64,000 bases of DNA from Nocardioides ginsengisegetis (GCF_014138045.1 NZ_JACGXA010000001.1:2465001-2529000), one strand, 5' to 3'; positions 8,721-18,464 are shown, counted from the first letter of the stretch. Notes: generated from the sequence alone by a model not told the origin. Program-made: numbers and translations.

Positions 8721-10073
8721 ATGACCCACCCGACCTCCGGGGGCCCCGGCCTTCCGCAGGAGCGACGACTCGTCACCGACATCCCCGGTCCCCGGTCCCT
8801 GGAGCGGCTCGAGCGCAAGCGCGCGTTCGTCGCCGACGGGGTGGGCACGATGCTCCCGGTCTTCGTGACCGCGGCCGGCGGCGGCATCCTCCACGACGTC
8901 GACGGCAACGCCCTGATCGACCTCGGGTCGGGGATCGCCGTCACGTCGGTCGGCAACTCCGCGCCGTCGGTGGTCCGGCGGGTGCACGAGCAGGTCGACG
9001 CGTTCACCCACACCTGCTTCATGATCACCCCATACGACGGCTACGTGGACGTCTGCGCCGAGCTGGCCGAGCTGACCCCCGGGGTGCACGCCAAGAAGTC
9101 GGCCCTCTTCAACTCCGGCGCGGAGGCGGTCGAGAACGCCGTCAAGATCGCCCGCGTGGCGACCGGCCGGGACGCGGTCGCGGTGTTCGACCACGCCTAC
9201 CACGGGCGCACCAACCTCACGATGGCCATGACCGCCAAGGCGATGCCCTACAAGCACGGCTTCGGGCCGTTCGCGGGCGAGGTCTACCGGGCGCCGATGA
9301 GCTACCCCTACCTCGACGGGCGGTCCGGTGCCCAGGCGGCCGCCGCGGCGATCGACGTACTGGAGAAGCAGGTGGGCGCCGGCAGCCTCGCGTGCGTCGT
9401 GATCGAGCCGATCCAGGGCGAGGGCGGCTTCGTCGTACCCGCGCCGGGCTTCCTGCCGGCGATCTCGGCCTGGTGCGCGGCCAACGGCGTCCTGTTCGTC
9501 GCCGACGAGATCCAGACCGGCTTCTGCCGGACCGGCGACTGGTTCGCCTGCGACCACGAGGGCGTCGTGCCCGACCTGGTCACCACGGCGAAGGGCATCG
9601 CCGGCGGGCTGCCGCTCGCGGCCGTGACCGGCCGCGCCGAGCTCATGGACGCCGTGCACGTCGGCGGCCTCGGCGGCACCTACGGCGGCAACCCGGTCGC
9701 CTGCGCCGCCGCCCTCGGCGCGATCGAGGAGATGCACACCCACGACCTGGCCGCGCGAGCCCGGGACATCGGAGTGCTCATGGAGAAGCGGCTCGGTGCA
9801 CTGGCCGCTGAGCACCCGGTGATCGGCGACGTGCGCGGACGCGGAGCGATGATGGCCATCGAGCTCCGCACCCCGGGGACCGGTCTCGGGGGCGACCCCG
9901 AGCCGGCCCGCGCGGCCGCCGTGTCGGCCTGGTGCCACGCCCACGGCGTCGTCACCCTGACCTGCGGCACCTGGGGCAACGTGTTCCGCTTCCTGCCTCC
10001 CCTGTCGATCTCGGACGCCCTGCTCGAGGAGGGACTCGACGTCGTGTCCGAGGCGTTCGCCGCCACTGCCTGA
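8721..10073 (+). CDS. gabT: 4-aminobutyrate aminotransferase (class III PLP aminotransferase)
   Basis: This 450-residue PLP enzyme of the GABA/ornithine aminotransferase class would move the amino group of GABA to 2-oxoglutarate, giving succinate semialdehyde. The cofactor motifs are NSGAEAVENAVKIAR (phosphate loop, near residues 130-144), VADEIQTGF (aspartate to the pyridine nitrogen) and TTAKGIAGG (Schiff-base lysine, near 295). The length is typical of the family. It is transcribed toward a polyamine importer on the opposite strand and belongs to a polyamine/GABA island, which fits GABA as the end product of putrescine breakdown. Related substrates such as 5-aminovalerate cannot be excluded. 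Confidence 0.85.
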   Translation: MTHPTSGGPGLPQERRLVTDIPGPRSLERLERKRAFVADGVGTMLPVFVTAAGGGILHDVDGNALIDLGSGIAVTSVGNSAPSVVRRVHEQVDAFTHTCFMITPYDGYVDVCAELAELTPGVHAKKSALFNSGAEAVENAVKIARVATGRDAVAVFDHAYHGRTNLTMAMTAKAMPYKHGFGPFAGEVYRAPMSYPYLDGRSGAQAAAAAIDVLEKQVGAGSLACVVIEPIQGEGGFVVPAPGFLPAISAWCAANGVLFVADEIQTGFCRTGDWFACDHEGVVPDLVTTAKGIAGGLPLAAVTGRAELMDAVHVGGLGGTYGGNPVACAAALGAIEEMHTHDLAARARDIGVLMEKRLGALAAEHPVIGDVRGRGAMMAIELRTPGTGLGGDPEPARAAAVSAWCHAHGVVTLTCGTWGNVFRFLPPLSISDALLEEGLDVVSEAFAATA

Positions 10074-10091
10074 GACATCCCCGCACAACCC

Positions 10092-10165
10092 CTGACGCAC
10101 CGAGTCGGTGTGGGCTCCCAGATCGACCGCAACCGGAGCACCACACCGGCTCGGTGTCGCGTCAG
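10092..10165. terminator. bidirectional terminator-like inverted repeat between convergent genes
   Basis: The arm at 10092-10113 (CTGACGC then ACCGAGTCGGTGTGG) is mirrored with a two-base offset by 10141-10165. The loop is about 27 bases. It lies between the aminotransferase stop and the stop of the convergent permease gene, whose TGA falls within the right arm. There is no T tract, as is usual in high-GC genomes. Confidence 0.55.
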
Positions 10166-10965
10166 CGCACCGTCTCCCCCGCGCCGGACGACAGCCGCTG
10201 AGCGAGGTAGATCGGGACCGCCGAGAGCAGCACCAGCACGGCCGCGACCACGTTGACGACGGGTCCCTGGTTGGGCCGGAAGAGGTTCTGGAAGATCCAG
10301 ATCGGCAGCGTCTGGTCGGTCGCGCTGATGGTGAAGGTGGTCACGACGATCTCGTCGAAGGACAGACCGAACGACAGCAGCGCCCCGGCCAGCAGCGCCG
10401 AGCGGAGCATCGGGAAGGTGACCAGCCGGAAGGTCGTGAAGGGTCCCGCGCCCAGGTCCATCGAGGCCTGCTCGAAGTTGCCCCCGAGCCGCTGGAGACG
10501 TGCCTGCACGTTGTTGAACACCGTGACGATGCAGAACGTCGCGTGGGCGACGACCACCGTGACCAGGCTCAGCCCGACCCCGAGGATCGTGGTGAACGCG
10601 TTGCTGAGCGCGATGCCGGTCACGATGCCGGGCAGCGCGATCGGCAGGATGATCACGAGCGAGACGAGGTTGCGCCCGAAGAACCGCGTGCGCTGCAGGC
10701 CGAGGCTGGCCAGCGTGCCGAGCACCAGCGCGACCGCGGTCGCCAGGAGGGCCACCTCCACGCTGGTCCACAGCGCCGACCGGGCGCCACTGCTGTGCCA
10801 GGCGGCGTCCCACCACTTCAGGGTCAGGTCGGGCGGCGGCCACGTGAACGTGCGGTCGACGTTGAACGAGTTGAGCACCACCAGCACCAGCGGTGTGTAG
10901 ATCACGAGCAGCACCAGCGCGGTGAACGCCATCAGCGCGGCGCGCATGCCTCGGGACATCGTCAT
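10162..10965 (-). CDS. potC: polyamine-type ABC transporter permease (PotC-like), system 1
   Basis: This is a 267-residue inner-membrane permease of the spermidine/putrescine family. It begins MTMSRGMRAALM, with a hydrophobic first segment, and carries an EAA-type loop region around QASMDLGAGPFTTFRLVTFP that contacts the ATPase. The ATG at 10965 was chosen because it lies 11 bases after the upstream permease stop, with GGGGAGG just before it. It is the last gene of an A-D-B-C operon (ATPase, binding protein, permease, permease). The substrate is inferred from family and neighbours. Confidence 0.85.
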   Translation of the reverse strand: MTMSRGMRAALMAFTALVLLVIYTPLVLVVLNSFNVDRTFTWPPPDLTLKWWDAAWHSSGARSALWTSVEVALLATAVALVLGTLASLGLQRTRFFGRNLVSLVIILPIALPGIVTGIALSNAFTTILGVGLSLVTVVVAHATFCIVTVFNNVQARLQRLGGNFEQASMDLGAGPFTTFRLVTFPMLRSALLAGALLSFGLSFDEIVVTTFTISATDQTLPIWIFQNLFRPNQGPVVNVVAAVLVLLSAVPIYLAQRLSSGAGETVR

Positions 10966-10976
10966 CGCGGCCTCCC

Positions 10977-11813
10977 CTACAGGTTGTCCAGCGCGCCGGT
11001 CCGTCGGACCACGGCCAGGTAGATGAGCATGACGGCGATGGGCACCGTGGTCACTGCCGCGGCGAACGGCAGGTTGTTGGCGGCGCCGATGTTGTTGTAG
11101 ACGACGTTGCCGAGCAGCTGGCTGGTGCCGCCGACGATGCTGACCGCGATGAAGTCGCCCATCGACAGCGAGAACGTGAAGATCGACCCGGCCACCAGGG
11201 CGGGGAAGGCCGTCGGCAGCACCACCCGGACCACGGTCGTCCAGGCGTGGGCCCCGAGGTCCGCCGACGCCTCCAGCATCGAGTCGGGCAGCCGCTGGAG
11301 ACCGGCGTACACCGGCAGGATCATGTAGGGCAGCCACAGGTAGGCCAGCGTCATCGTCGTCGCGAACAGGCCGTAGCCGGGCGAGTGCAGCCCCAGCGGG
11401 CCCAGGACCCAGTCGAGGAGCCCACCTTGGGACAGCATCCCGCGCCAGGCGTAGGCCTTGACGAGGTACGACGCCCAGAGCGGCATCAGCACGGCGATCA
11501 CCAGCAGGCGCTGGAGCCGCGGTGAGGCCACCTTGGCCATGTAGAGCGCGATCGGGAAGGCCAGCACCGCGTCGATGACGGTCACGAAGGCCGCGATCGC
11601 CAGCGTCCGCACGGTGATGGTCCGGTAGACGTCGATGGTCAGCAGGTCGCGGAAGTTGTCCAGCGTCCAGTGCCGCTGGATCTGGCCGGTGAAGTCGTCC
11701 TGGGTCCACAGCGACGTGATCAGCAGGGCCGCGAGCGCGCCGAGGTAGGCCACCCCGAGCCACAGGAGCGGCGGAGTCAGGAGCAACGCGGTGCGGGTCC
11801 GCGTCTGCGTCAC
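10977..11813 (-). CDS. potB: polyamine-type ABC transporter permease (PotB-like), system 1
   Basis: The product has 278 residues with about six membrane segments, starting VTQTRTRTALLLTPPLLW and carrying the EAA-like loop EASADLGAHAWTTVVRVVLP. The GTG start at 11813 is two bases after the TGA of the binding-protein gene, so translation is probably coupled. It pairs with the PotC-like permease just downstream to form the membrane channel. Specificity among spermidine, putrescine and GABA-like amines cannot be read from the permease alone. Confidence 0.85.
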   Translation of the reverse strand: MTQTRTRTALLLTPPLLWLGVAYLGALAALLITSLWTQDDFTGQIQRHWTLDNFRDLLTIDVYRTITVRTLAIAAFVTVIDAVLAFPIALYMAKVASPRLQRLLVIAVLMPLWASYLVKAYAWRGMLSQGGLLDWVLGPLGLHSPGYGLFATTMTLAYLWLPYMILPVYAGLQRLPDSMLEASADLGAHAWTTVVRVVLPTAFPALVAGSIFTFSLSMGDFIAVSIVGGTSQLLGNVVYNNIGAANNLPFAAAVTTVPIAVMLIYLAVVRRTGALDNL

Positions 11814-11815
11814 GG

Positions 11816-13027
11816 TCAGCCCTTGATCTCGGTCCAGGCCTGGGTCCAGTCGCCGTAGTCGGTGCACTTCACGTCGGTGCGCCCGTCGAGGCACTGGGAG
11901 ATCGGCGTGGTCCAGTACCAGATCTTGTCCGAGAACGCCTGGTCGGTCGCGTGGTACTCCTCGCAGTGCTTCTTGTTCACGGTGAGGTCGCACGCCTTGG
12001 CGTTGGCCGGGGCCTCACCGAAGTACTCCGCCACCTCGGCCTGGGGGCCGGGGCTGGTGATGTAGTCCATCCACGCGTAGGCACAGTTGGAGTGCTTCGA
12101 CGCCGCACTGACCATCCAGGTGTCCGACCACCCGGTCGACGTCTCCTCCGGGAAGACGGTCTTGATGGGGGCGCCCTCCCCCGCGGCGAGGCTGGCGTTG
12201 ATCTGCCAGGTCGTCCCGATCACGGTGTCGCCCGTGGTCAGGGCCTGGACGTTCTGCAGGTAGTTCGCCCAGTACTCCGAGATGTTCTTCCGCTGGGCCT
12301 TGAGCAGGTCCACCGCGGCGGCGAGCTGGTCCTGGTCGAGGGCGTAGGGGTTGGTGATGCCGAGGTCGGGCTGGTGCTTCATGAGGTAGAGACCGGCGTC
12401 GGCGATGTAGATCGGCGAGTCGTACGCCGTCACCTTGCCCTTGTACTTGGAGGCGTCGTCGAACACCGCGCTCCAGCTCGTGGGTGCCGGCTTGACCACG
12501 TCGGAGTTGTACGAGAGCAGGTTGGCTCCCCAGCCGTGCGGGATGCCGTACATCTGGCCGTCGACGGAGTTCCAGGCGCGGTCCTTGAGGAACGGCACGA
12601 TGTCGGCGTAGCTCTTGACCAGGTCGGTGTTCACGGGAGCCGCGTCACCGGAGGCGATCAGCCGCAGCGAGGCGTCGCCGGAGGCCGAGGCGACGTCGTA
12701 CTGGTTGGTCTGCATCAGCTTGACGGCCTCGTCGGAGGTGTTGAACACCTTCACGTTGGCCTGGCAGCCGGTCTGCTTCTCGAACGGCGTGACCCAGTCG
12801 TACTTCGGGCTGTTGCTTCCGTCCTCGGCGTAGCCCGCCCAGGCGAGGATGTTGACCTCGCCCTCCATGTCGCCGATCGACTCCTTCATCGGCACGTCGG
12901 GAGGGGTGAACCCGTTGCTCCCGCCGCCGCTCGAGCTCGTGTCGCTGCTGGTGCCGCACCCCGAGAGCACCGCCAGCAGTGCGACGCCGGCGAGGGCGGC
13001 GAGCCGCCCGGAGCTTCTGTTCATCAT
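11816..13027 (-). CDS. potD: polyamine ABC transporter substrate-binding lipoprotein (PotD-like), system 1
   Basis: The 403-residue exported solute-binding protein has a hydrophobic signal segment and lipobox LSGC (Cys about residue 25), followed by a Ser/Gly-rich linker, so it is probably anchored to the outer face of the membrane. The mature part starts EGEVNILAWAGY, resembling the PotD/PotF opening strand, and contains the TNQYDVASAS segment typical of cluster D binding proteins. The ATG overlaps the ATPase stop (ATGA at 13024-13027). It should deliver the substrate to the two permeases encoded next. Confidence 0.85.
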   Translation of the reverse strand: MMNRSSGRLAALAGVALLAVLSGCGTSSDTSSSGGGSNGFTPPDVPMKESIGDMEGEVNILAWAGYAEDGSNSPKYDWVTPFEKQTGCQANVKVFNTSDEAVKLMQTNQYDVASASGDASLRLIASGDAAPVNTDLVKSYADIVPFLKDRAWNSVDGQMYGIPHGWGANLLSYNSDVVKPAPTSWSAVFDDASKYKGKVTAYDSPIYIADAGLYLMKHQPDLGITNPYALDQDQLAAAVDLLKAQRKNISEYWANYLQNVQALTTGDTVIGTTWQINASLAAGEGAPIKTVFPEETSTGWSDTWMVSAASKHSNCAYAWMDYITSPGPQAEVAEYFGEAPANAKACDLTVNKKHCEEYHATDQAFSDKIWYWTTPISQCLDGRTDVKCTDYGDWTQAWTEIKG

Positions 13028-14088
13028 GCTGTCTCCTCCTCAGGGGACGCCCCCGGGCCGGAGCCGGCCAGGGACACGAGGTTGTCGCGCTGCCAGGTGA
13101 GCACGACGGGGTGGTCGCGCCGCTCCAGCGCGGCGTCGATCGAGCGGTCACTGTTCTGGTGGGACACGGTCAGGGTCGCGCCCGCATCGAGGTCGACGAC
13201 CGAGTGCGTCGTGGCACCGAGGTAGACGACCTCGCGGACGACACCCCGCGCGACACACGTGCCGTCGTCGCCGTCGGGGGCGCGGTCCGGGGCGACCATC
13301 GAGACCTTCTCCGGTCGGATCACGAAGGTGCCGTCCTCGCCGAGCAGGGTCCGGGACACCTCGCCCTGCAGCAGGTTGGAGGTGCCGACGAAGCCGGCCA
13401 CGAACGAGCTGGCGGGCCGCTCGTAGAGCTCGACAGGGGTGGCGAGCTGCTCGATGCGGCCCTCGTTGAACACCGCGATCCGGTCGCTCATCGTCAGCGC
13501 CTCCTCCTGGTCGTGGGTCACGAACACGAAGGTGATGCCGACCTCGCGCTGGATCTGCTTGAGCTCGATCTGCATCTCGCGGCGCAGCTTGAGGTCGAGC
13601 GCGCCGAGCGGCTCGTCGAGCAGCAGCACCTGGGGCCGGTTGACCAGCGCGCGGGCCAGCGCGACGCGCTGGCGCTGGCCACCGGACAGCTGGTGCGGGC
13701 GGCGATCGGCGTACCCCTCGAGGCGGACGGTGGCCAGCGCCTCGAGGGCTCGCTTGCGGCGCTCGTCGCGCGGGACCTTCTTGACGCGCAGGCCGTACTC
13801 GACGTTCTGCCGCACGCTCATGTGCGGGAAGATCGCGTAGTCCTGGAAGACGGTGTTGACGTCGCGCCGGTTGGGCGGGCGATCGGTCACGTCGTGCTCG
13901 CCGAGCAGCACCCGGCCCGAGGTCGGCGTCTCGAAGCCGGCGATCAGTCGCAGCACGGTGGTCTTGCCCGATCCGGACGGGCCGAGCATGGAGAAGAACT
14001 CGCCCTCGGCGATGTCGAGGTCGAGGTCGTCCACGGCCCGCACGTCAGCGAAGTGCTTGCTCAGGCCGCGCAGGGAAATCGCCGACAT
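13024..14088 (-). CDS. potA: polyamine ABC transporter ATP-binding protein (PotA-like), system 1
   Basis: The product has 354 residues: Walker A GPSGSGKTT (about 37-45), signature [15 protein letters not shown], Walker [12 protein letters not shown], the switch histidine in FVTHDQEEA, and a C-terminal TOBE-like beta domain from about residue 245. The ATG at 14088 was chosen because homology starts there (MSAISLRGLSKHF) and a TACCGT -10 hexamer lies six bases upstream. It is first in its operon and powers uptake by the two permeases downstream. Confidence 0.88.
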   Translation of the reverse strand: MSAISLRGLSKHFADVRAVDDLDLDIAEGEFFSMLGPSGSGKTTVLRLIAGFETPTSGRVLLGEHDVTDRPPNRRDVNTVFQDYAIFPHMSVRQNVEYGLRVKKVPRDERRKRALEALATVRLEGYADRRPHQLSGGQRQRVALARALVNRPQVLLLDEPLGALDLKLRREMQIELKQIQREVGITFVFVTHDQEEALTMSDRIAVFNEGRIEQLATPVELYERPASSFVAGFVGTSNLLQGEVSRTLLGEDGTFVIRPEKVSMVAPDRAPDGDDGTCVARGVVREVVYLGATTHSVVDLDAGATLTVSHQNSDRSIDAALERRDHPVVLTWQRDNLVSLAGSGPGASPEEETA

Positions 14089-14094
14089 GTCGGA

Positions 14095-14150
14095 ACGGTA
14101 GCGAAGGTCGCCCTTCGATTTCCATCGTCCGGTGCCATCTTGACAACGAT
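14095..14150 (-). promoter_or_regulatory. promoter of ABC system 1
   Basis: On the minus strand TACCGT (14100-14095) ends six bases before the ATG at 14088, consistent with a leaderless mRNA. Upstream, ACGAT and ATCGT arms flank a seven-base TTACACC spacer (14137-14153), a possible operator. The rest of the 113-base gap to the previous gene shows nothing else I can name. Confidence 0.45.
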
Positions 14151-14201
14151 TTACACCATCGTGATGCGTCCGATCTGGCCGAAACCGCCGAGGGCTGCTG
14201 G

Positions 14202-15458
14202 TCAGGCGTCGAGCTCCTTGATCCCCCACGGGCTCCCGTAGGCGGTCAGCAGCTCCAGGAACGGCACCGCGTCGAAGGCCTCGGGCCCCAGCACGCCGGT
14301 CCCCGACCAGGTGCCGGTGGCGAGCAGCTCCAGGGCCACGACGGGGTTGATCGCGGTCTGCCAGACCACGCACTGGTGGCCGTACTCCTGCATCGACCAC
14401 TCGTTGTCCACGACGTGGTAGAGGTACGTCGACCGCGGCCCGGTCGGGTTCCCCTCGCCGTCCTTGCCGGTGCCCGTGACCCACAGGCCGGCGCAGGTCT
14501 TGCCCTTCATGCGCGGGCCGACGGTCGCCGGGTCCGGCAGCACCGCGGCCACCACGTCCCGCGGGCTCACCTCACAGTGCCCACCAGAAGCGGCCTTGAC
14601 CCGGACCTTCTCGGTGCGGTCCAGGCCGAGCGTGTGCAGCACCTTGAGGATGCCGATGAACTCGTCGCCGAGGCCGTACTTGAACGTCGCCCGCTTGCAG
14701 TCGACCCAGCGCGGCATGAGGAGGACCTCCTCGTGCTCCACGTTGACGCACTCCACCGGCCCGATCCCCTCGGGGAAGTCGAAGACCTCCGGCTCGGAGA
14801 ACGGCTCGGTGGTGTGCCACTCCCCGTCCTGCCAGATCACGGGCGGGTTGAGGCACTCCTCGATCGTGGTCCACATCGAGAACGACGGCGCGAAGATCTC
14901 GTTGCCGTCGTCGTCGGTCACGACGAGGTTGGCCCCGTCGCGGGTGCCGAGCTCGTCGATCTCGCTGAACAGGTGGTCCGCGGCGTACCGCGCGAAGACG
15001 TCGGACAGCCCCGGCTCCACACCGATGCCGACCAGCGCCAGACGGCCCGCCTCCCCCCAGGCGGGGGCCGCCTCGAACTGGTGGTCTCCGAGCTTCACGC
15101 CCGTCTTCTCGTACGGCGCCTCCGGGTGGGGCGTCGAGAGCGACATCGCCATGTCGAGGTAGTCCGCGCCCGCAGCAAAGGCCCCCTCGAACACCGGCAT
15201 GTTGAAGACCGGGTCGACGGCGTTCATCACGTGCGTGATCCGGTGCTCACGGCAGAGCGCGGTCACCGACTCCACCGACGAGGCGTCGACCTGCGCCGCG
15301 ACGTACCGGCCGTCCTGCGCCGCCGCCTTCTCGGCACGGGCCGGGTCGTAGTCGGCGACGACGACCGCCTCGAAGAAGTCGCGGCGCGCGGCGATCGCGG
15401 CGAAGGCCGACCCGACCCCGCCCGCCCCGACGAGCAGGATCCGCATCGGGTCAGTCAC
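14202..15458 (-). CDS. saccharopine dehydrogenase / carboxynorspermidine-synthase-like oxidoreductase
   Basis: The 418-residue protein opens with a Rossmann fold, [15 protein letters not shown] (about residues 5-19), and the adjacent acidic strand [10 protein letters not shown]. The remainder matches the saccharopine dehydrogenase/LYS9 superfamily, which also includes carboxy(nor)spermidine synthase. It overlaps the aminoaldehyde dehydrogenase gene by eight bases, so the two are co-translated. In a polyamine island this suggests reduction or oxidation of an imine between an aminoaldehyde or amine and an amino acid, rather than classical lysine metabolism. The precise substrate is unknown. Confidence 0.75.
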   Translation of the reverse strand: MTDPMRILLVGAGGVGSAFAAIAARRDFFEAVVVADYDPARAEKAAAQDGRYVAAQVDASSVESVTALCREHRITHVMNAVDPVFNMPVFEGAFAAGADYLDMAMSLSTPHPEAPYEKTGVKLGDHQFEAAPAWGEAGRLALVGIGVEPGLSDVFARYAADHLFSEIDELGTRDGANLVVTDDDGNEIFAPSFSMWTTIEECLNPPVIWQDGEWHTTEPFSEPEVFDFPEGIGPVECVNVEHEEVLLMPRWVDCKRATFKYGLGDEFIGILKVLHTLGLDRTEKVRVKAASGGHCEVSPRDVVAAVLPDPATVGPRMKGKTCAGLWVTGTGKDGEGNPTGPRSTYLYHVVDNEWSMQEYGHQCVVWQTAINPVVALELLATGTWSGTGVLGPEAFDAVPFLELLTAYGSPWGIKELDA

Positions 15459-16884
15459 CGATGTAGCTCATCACGTGCTTGATCCGGGTGTAGTCCTCGA
15501 GCCCGTACATGGAGAGGTCCTTGCCGTAGCCGGAGTGCTTGAAGCCGCCGTGGGGCATCTCGGCGACGATCGGGATGTGGGTGTTGATCCACACCGCGCC
15601 GAAGTCGAGGTGCTTGGCCATCCGCATGGCGCGGCCGTGGTCGCGGGTCCACACCGAGGAGGCCAGGCCGTACTGCACGCCGTTGGCCCACCGGAGCGCC
15701 TCGGCCTCGTCCGAGAAGCGCTGCACGGTGATGACCGGGCCGAAGATCTCGTCCTGCACCTGCTCGTCGTCCTGGCGGAGGCCGGAGAGCACGGTCGGCT
15801 CGTAGAAGTAGCCCTGCTCCCCCTGCCGCTTGCCCCCGGTCTCGATCTTCGCGTGGTCGGGCAGCCGGTCGACCATGCCGGTCACCCGGGCGAGCTGGTT
15901 CTCGTTGTTGAGGGCGCCGTAGAGCGCGTCCTCGTCGTCGGGGAGGCCGGTGCTGGTGCCGCGCGCCTGCTCGGTGAGCGCGGCGACGAACTCGTCGTGG
16001 ACGCCCGGCCCGGCGAGGACGCGGGTGGCGGCGGTGCAGTCCTGGCCGGCGTTGAAGTAGCCGGCCTCGGCGATGCCGGCGGCCGCCTTCTCGATGTCCG
16101 CGTCGTCGAAGACGATCACCGGCGCCTTGCCGCCGAGCTCGAGGTGGGCGCGCTTGAGCTGGGCAGCCGCGGAGCCCGCGACCTCCATGCCCGCGCGGAC
16201 CGAGCCGGTGATCGAGACCATCTGGGGGGTCGGGTGCTCGACCACGAGCCGGCCCGTGTCGCGGTCGCCACAGACGACGTTGAGGACGCCGGGCGGCAGG
16301 AACTCCTGGGCGAGCTCGGCGAGCAGCGTCGAGCTCGCCGGCGTCGTGTCGCTGGGCTTGAGGACGATGGTGTTGCCGGCCGCGAGGGCGGGCGCGATCT
16401 TCCAGACCATCATCATCAGCGGGTAGTTCCAGGGAGTCACCTGGCCGACCACGCCGATCGGCTCGCGGCGGACGAAGGAGGTGTGGTCCTTCATGTACTC
16501 CCCCGCCGAGCGTCCCTCGAGCACGCGGGCGGCGCCGGCGAAGAAGCGGATCTGGTCCACGCTCGGCGGCAGCTCCTCGCTGGCGGTGAGGCCGAGCGGC
16601 TTGCCGGTGTCCTGGGACTCGACCCGCACGAACTCGTCGGCGCGCTTCTCGAGGGCGTCGGCGATCTTGAGCAGCGCCTGCTGCCGCTCGGACGGCGTCG
16701 TGTCGCCCCACTCCTCGAAGGCGCGGGCGGCCGCGGTGTAGGCGCGGTCGACGTCCTCGGCCCCCGACAGCGGGGCCTGCGCGTACGTCGCTCCCGTGGT
16801 CGGGTCGACGACGTCGTACGTCGTGCCGGCGGCGGACTCGACGAGCTCACCGTTGATGACATTGCGGAAGGTCAGGTCTGCCAT
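15451..16884 (-). CDS. gamma-aminobutyraldehyde-type NAD(P) aldehyde dehydrogenase
   Basis: This 477-residue aldehyde dehydrogenase has TPWNYPLMM (oxyanion asparagine), LELGGKAPV with the general-base glutamate near residue 252, and [12 protein letters not shown] with the catalytic cysteine near 286. It resembles PatD/PuuC enzymes that oxidise 4-aminobutanal to GABA. It is divergent from a putrescine-type aminotransferase that would make that aldehyde, and GabT would consume the product. The ATG at 16884 is preceded six bases upstream by TAGGCT, so it is probably leaderless. Confidence 0.85.
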   Translation of the reverse strand: MADLTFRNVINGELVESAAGTTYDVVDPTTGATYAQAPLSGAEDVDRAYTAAARAFEEWGDTTPSERQQALLKIADALEKRADEFVRVESQDTGKPLGLTASEELPPSVDQIRFFAGAARVLEGRSAGEYMKDHTSFVRREPIGVVGQVTPWNYPLMMMVWKIAPALAAGNTIVLKPSDTTPASSTLLAELAQEFLPPGVLNVVCGDRDTGRLVVEHPTPQMVSITGSVRAGMEVAGSAAAQLKRAHLELGGKAPVIVFDDADIEKAAAGIAEAGYFNAGQDCTAATRVLAGPGVHDEFVAALTEQARGTSTGLPDDEDALYGALNNENQLARVTGMVDRLPDHAKIETGGKRQGEQGYFYEPTVLSGLRQDDEQVQDEIFGPVITVQRFSDEAEALRWANGVQYGLASSVWTRDHGRAMRMAKHLDFGAVWINTHIPIVAEMPHGGFKHSGYGKDLSMYGLEDYTRIKHVMSYIGD

Positions 16885-16890
16885 GGCGCG

Positions 16891-16977
16891 AGCCTAGGCG
16901 AGACGACGGTGGAGCCGTAACCCTTAGGCAACGAAATCCGTGTGAAATCTGGCCCCGCACCACGGATTCGCTTGCCT
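16891..16977. promoter_or_regulatory. divergent promoter region with 17-bp imperfect inverted repeat (candidate Lrp operator)
   Basis: The arms are 16926-16942 and 16961-16977, matching at 14 of 17 positions (AGGCAA...ATCCGTG against CACGGAT...TTGCCT) with an 18-base spacer. The left arm includes GCAACGAAATCC (16928-16939), which recurs exactly at 22867-22878 beside the Lrp/AsnC gene. TAGGCT (16896-16891, minus strand) is the -10 of the dehydrogenase gene. On the plus strand CACGAT (16996-17001) precedes the aminotransferase ATG at 17009 by seven bases. Confidence 0.55.
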
Positions 16978-17008
16978 GTCGGGGGGTGAACCGTCCACGA
17001 TGGTCCGT

Positions 17009-18397
17009 ATGCACCCGGACTACGACCACCTCCAGCGCGCCGCCAAGGACCACCTGTGGATGCACTTCACGCGGCACTCCACCTATGACCACGCCGACGT
17101 GCCGGTCATCGTGCGGGGCGAGGGTCCCTACATCTGGGACGCCAAGGGCAAGCGCTACCTCGACGCGCTCGCCGGGCTCTTCGTCTCCCAGCTGGGTCAC
17201 GGACGCACCGAGCTCGCCGACGCCGCGGCCGCCCAGGCCCGCGAGCTGGCGTTCATGCCGCTGTGGTCCTACGCGCACCCCTCGGCGATCCAGCTGGCCG
17301 AGCGGGTCGCCGGCTACGCGCCGGGTGACCTCAACCGCGTCTTCTTCACCAGCGGCGGCGGCGAGGCCGTCGAGACCGCGTGGAAGCTCGCCAAGAACTA
17401 CTTCAAGCTCACCGGCAAGCCGATGAAGCACAAGGTGATCAGCCGCGCGATCGCCTACCACGGCACCACCCAGGGCGCGCTGTCGATCACCGGGCTGCCG
17501 GGGCTCAAGCAGCAGTTCGAGCCGCTGGTGCCCTCGACGTTCCGGGTGCCCAACACCAACGCCTACCGCGCCTCGGAGATCACCGGCGGCTTCCTCGACG
17601 GCAGCGACCCGGAGGCCTTCGGCCGCTGGGCCGCCGACCAGATCGCGGTCGCGATCGAGAACGAGGGTCCCGACACGGTGGCCGCGGTGTTCCTCGAGCC
17701 GGTGCAGAACGCCGGCGGCTGCTTCCCGCCCCCGCCCGGCTACTTCCAGCGGGTCCGCGAGATCTGCGACGAGCACGACGTACTGCTCGTCTCCGACGAG
17801 GTGATCTGCGCTTTCGGCCGCCTCGGCCACATGTTCGGCGCGGAGCGCTACGGCTACCAGCCCGACATGATCACCTGCGCCAAGGGCATCACCTCGGGCT
17901 ACGCACCGCTCGGCGCGATGATCGCCTCGGACCGGCTGATGGAGCCCTTCCTGCAGGGCCACGAGTCCTTCGCCCACGGCTACACCTTCGGCGGCCACCC
18001 GGTCTCCGCGGCCGTCGCGATGGCCAACCTCGACATCTTCGAGAACGAGGGTGTGCTGGAGAACGTCCGCGACAACGAGGGTGCGTTCCGGGCCACCCTG
18101 GAGCGGCTGCTGGACCTGCCGATCGTGGGCGACGTCCGCGGCGACGGCTACTTCTACGGGATCGAGCTGGTCAAGGACAAGGACACCAAGGAGACCTTCA
18201 ACGACGAGGAGGCCGAGAAGCTGCTGCGCGGCTTCCTGTCCAAGGCGTTGTACGACGAGGGCCTCTACTGCCGCGCCGACGACCGGGGCGACCCGGTCAT
18301 CCAGCTCTCCCCGCCGCTGATCTGCACCCAGGAGCACTTCGACGAGATCGAGCAGATCCTGCGCGTGGTCCTGGACAAGGCCTCGTCCCTGGTCTGA
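17009..18397 (+). CDS. class III aminotransferase, putrescine/diamine type
   Basis: This 462-residue PLP aminotransferase has TSGGGEAVETAWKLAK (phosphate cup), VSDEVICAFGR (pyridine aspartate) and TCAKGITSGYAPLGA (Schiff-base lysine). It resembles SpuC-like putrescine:pyruvate and beta-alanine:pyruvate enzymes, and the divergent aminoaldehyde dehydrogenase supports putrescine or a related diamine. I chose the ATG at 17009 because CACGAT, a likely -10, lies seven bases before it and overlaps the alternative ATG at 17000 (in frame, three residues longer). A 2-oxoglutarate-dependent activity is also possible. Confidence 0.82.
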   Translation: MHPDYDHLQRAAKDHLWMHFTRHSTYDHADVPVIVRGEGPYIWDAKGKRYLDALAGLFVSQLGHGRTELADAAAAQARELAFMPLWSYAHPSAIQLAERVAGYAPGDLNRVFFTSGGGEAVETAWKLAKNYFKLTGKPMKHKVISRAIAYHGTTQGALSITGLPGLKQQFEPLVPSTFRVPNTNAYRASEITGGFLDGSDPEAFGRWAADQIAVAIENEGPDTVAAVFLEPVQNAGGCFPPPPGYFQRVREICDEHDVLLVSDEVICAFGRLGHMFGAERYGYQPDMITCAKGITSGYAPLGAMIASDRLMEPFLQGHESFAHGYTFGGHPVSAAVAMANLDIFENEGVLENVRDNEGAFRATLERLLDLPIVGDVRGDGYFYGIELVKDKDTKETFNDEEAEKLLRGFLSKALYDEGLYCRADDRGDPVIQLSPPLICTQEHFDEIEQILRVVLDKASSLV

Positions 18398-18464
18398 CCA
18401 CCCGGGACGTCATGGGGAAGCGCGCCCGCGCGCGTGGCCGCCCCGCCGGCGAGAGCGGTGAGCT

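Noticed and set aside
10074..10161. The long inverted repeat after gabT as an insertion-element end.
   Set aside because: It lies exactly between two convergent stops with no flanking target duplication, so a bidirectional terminator is simpler.
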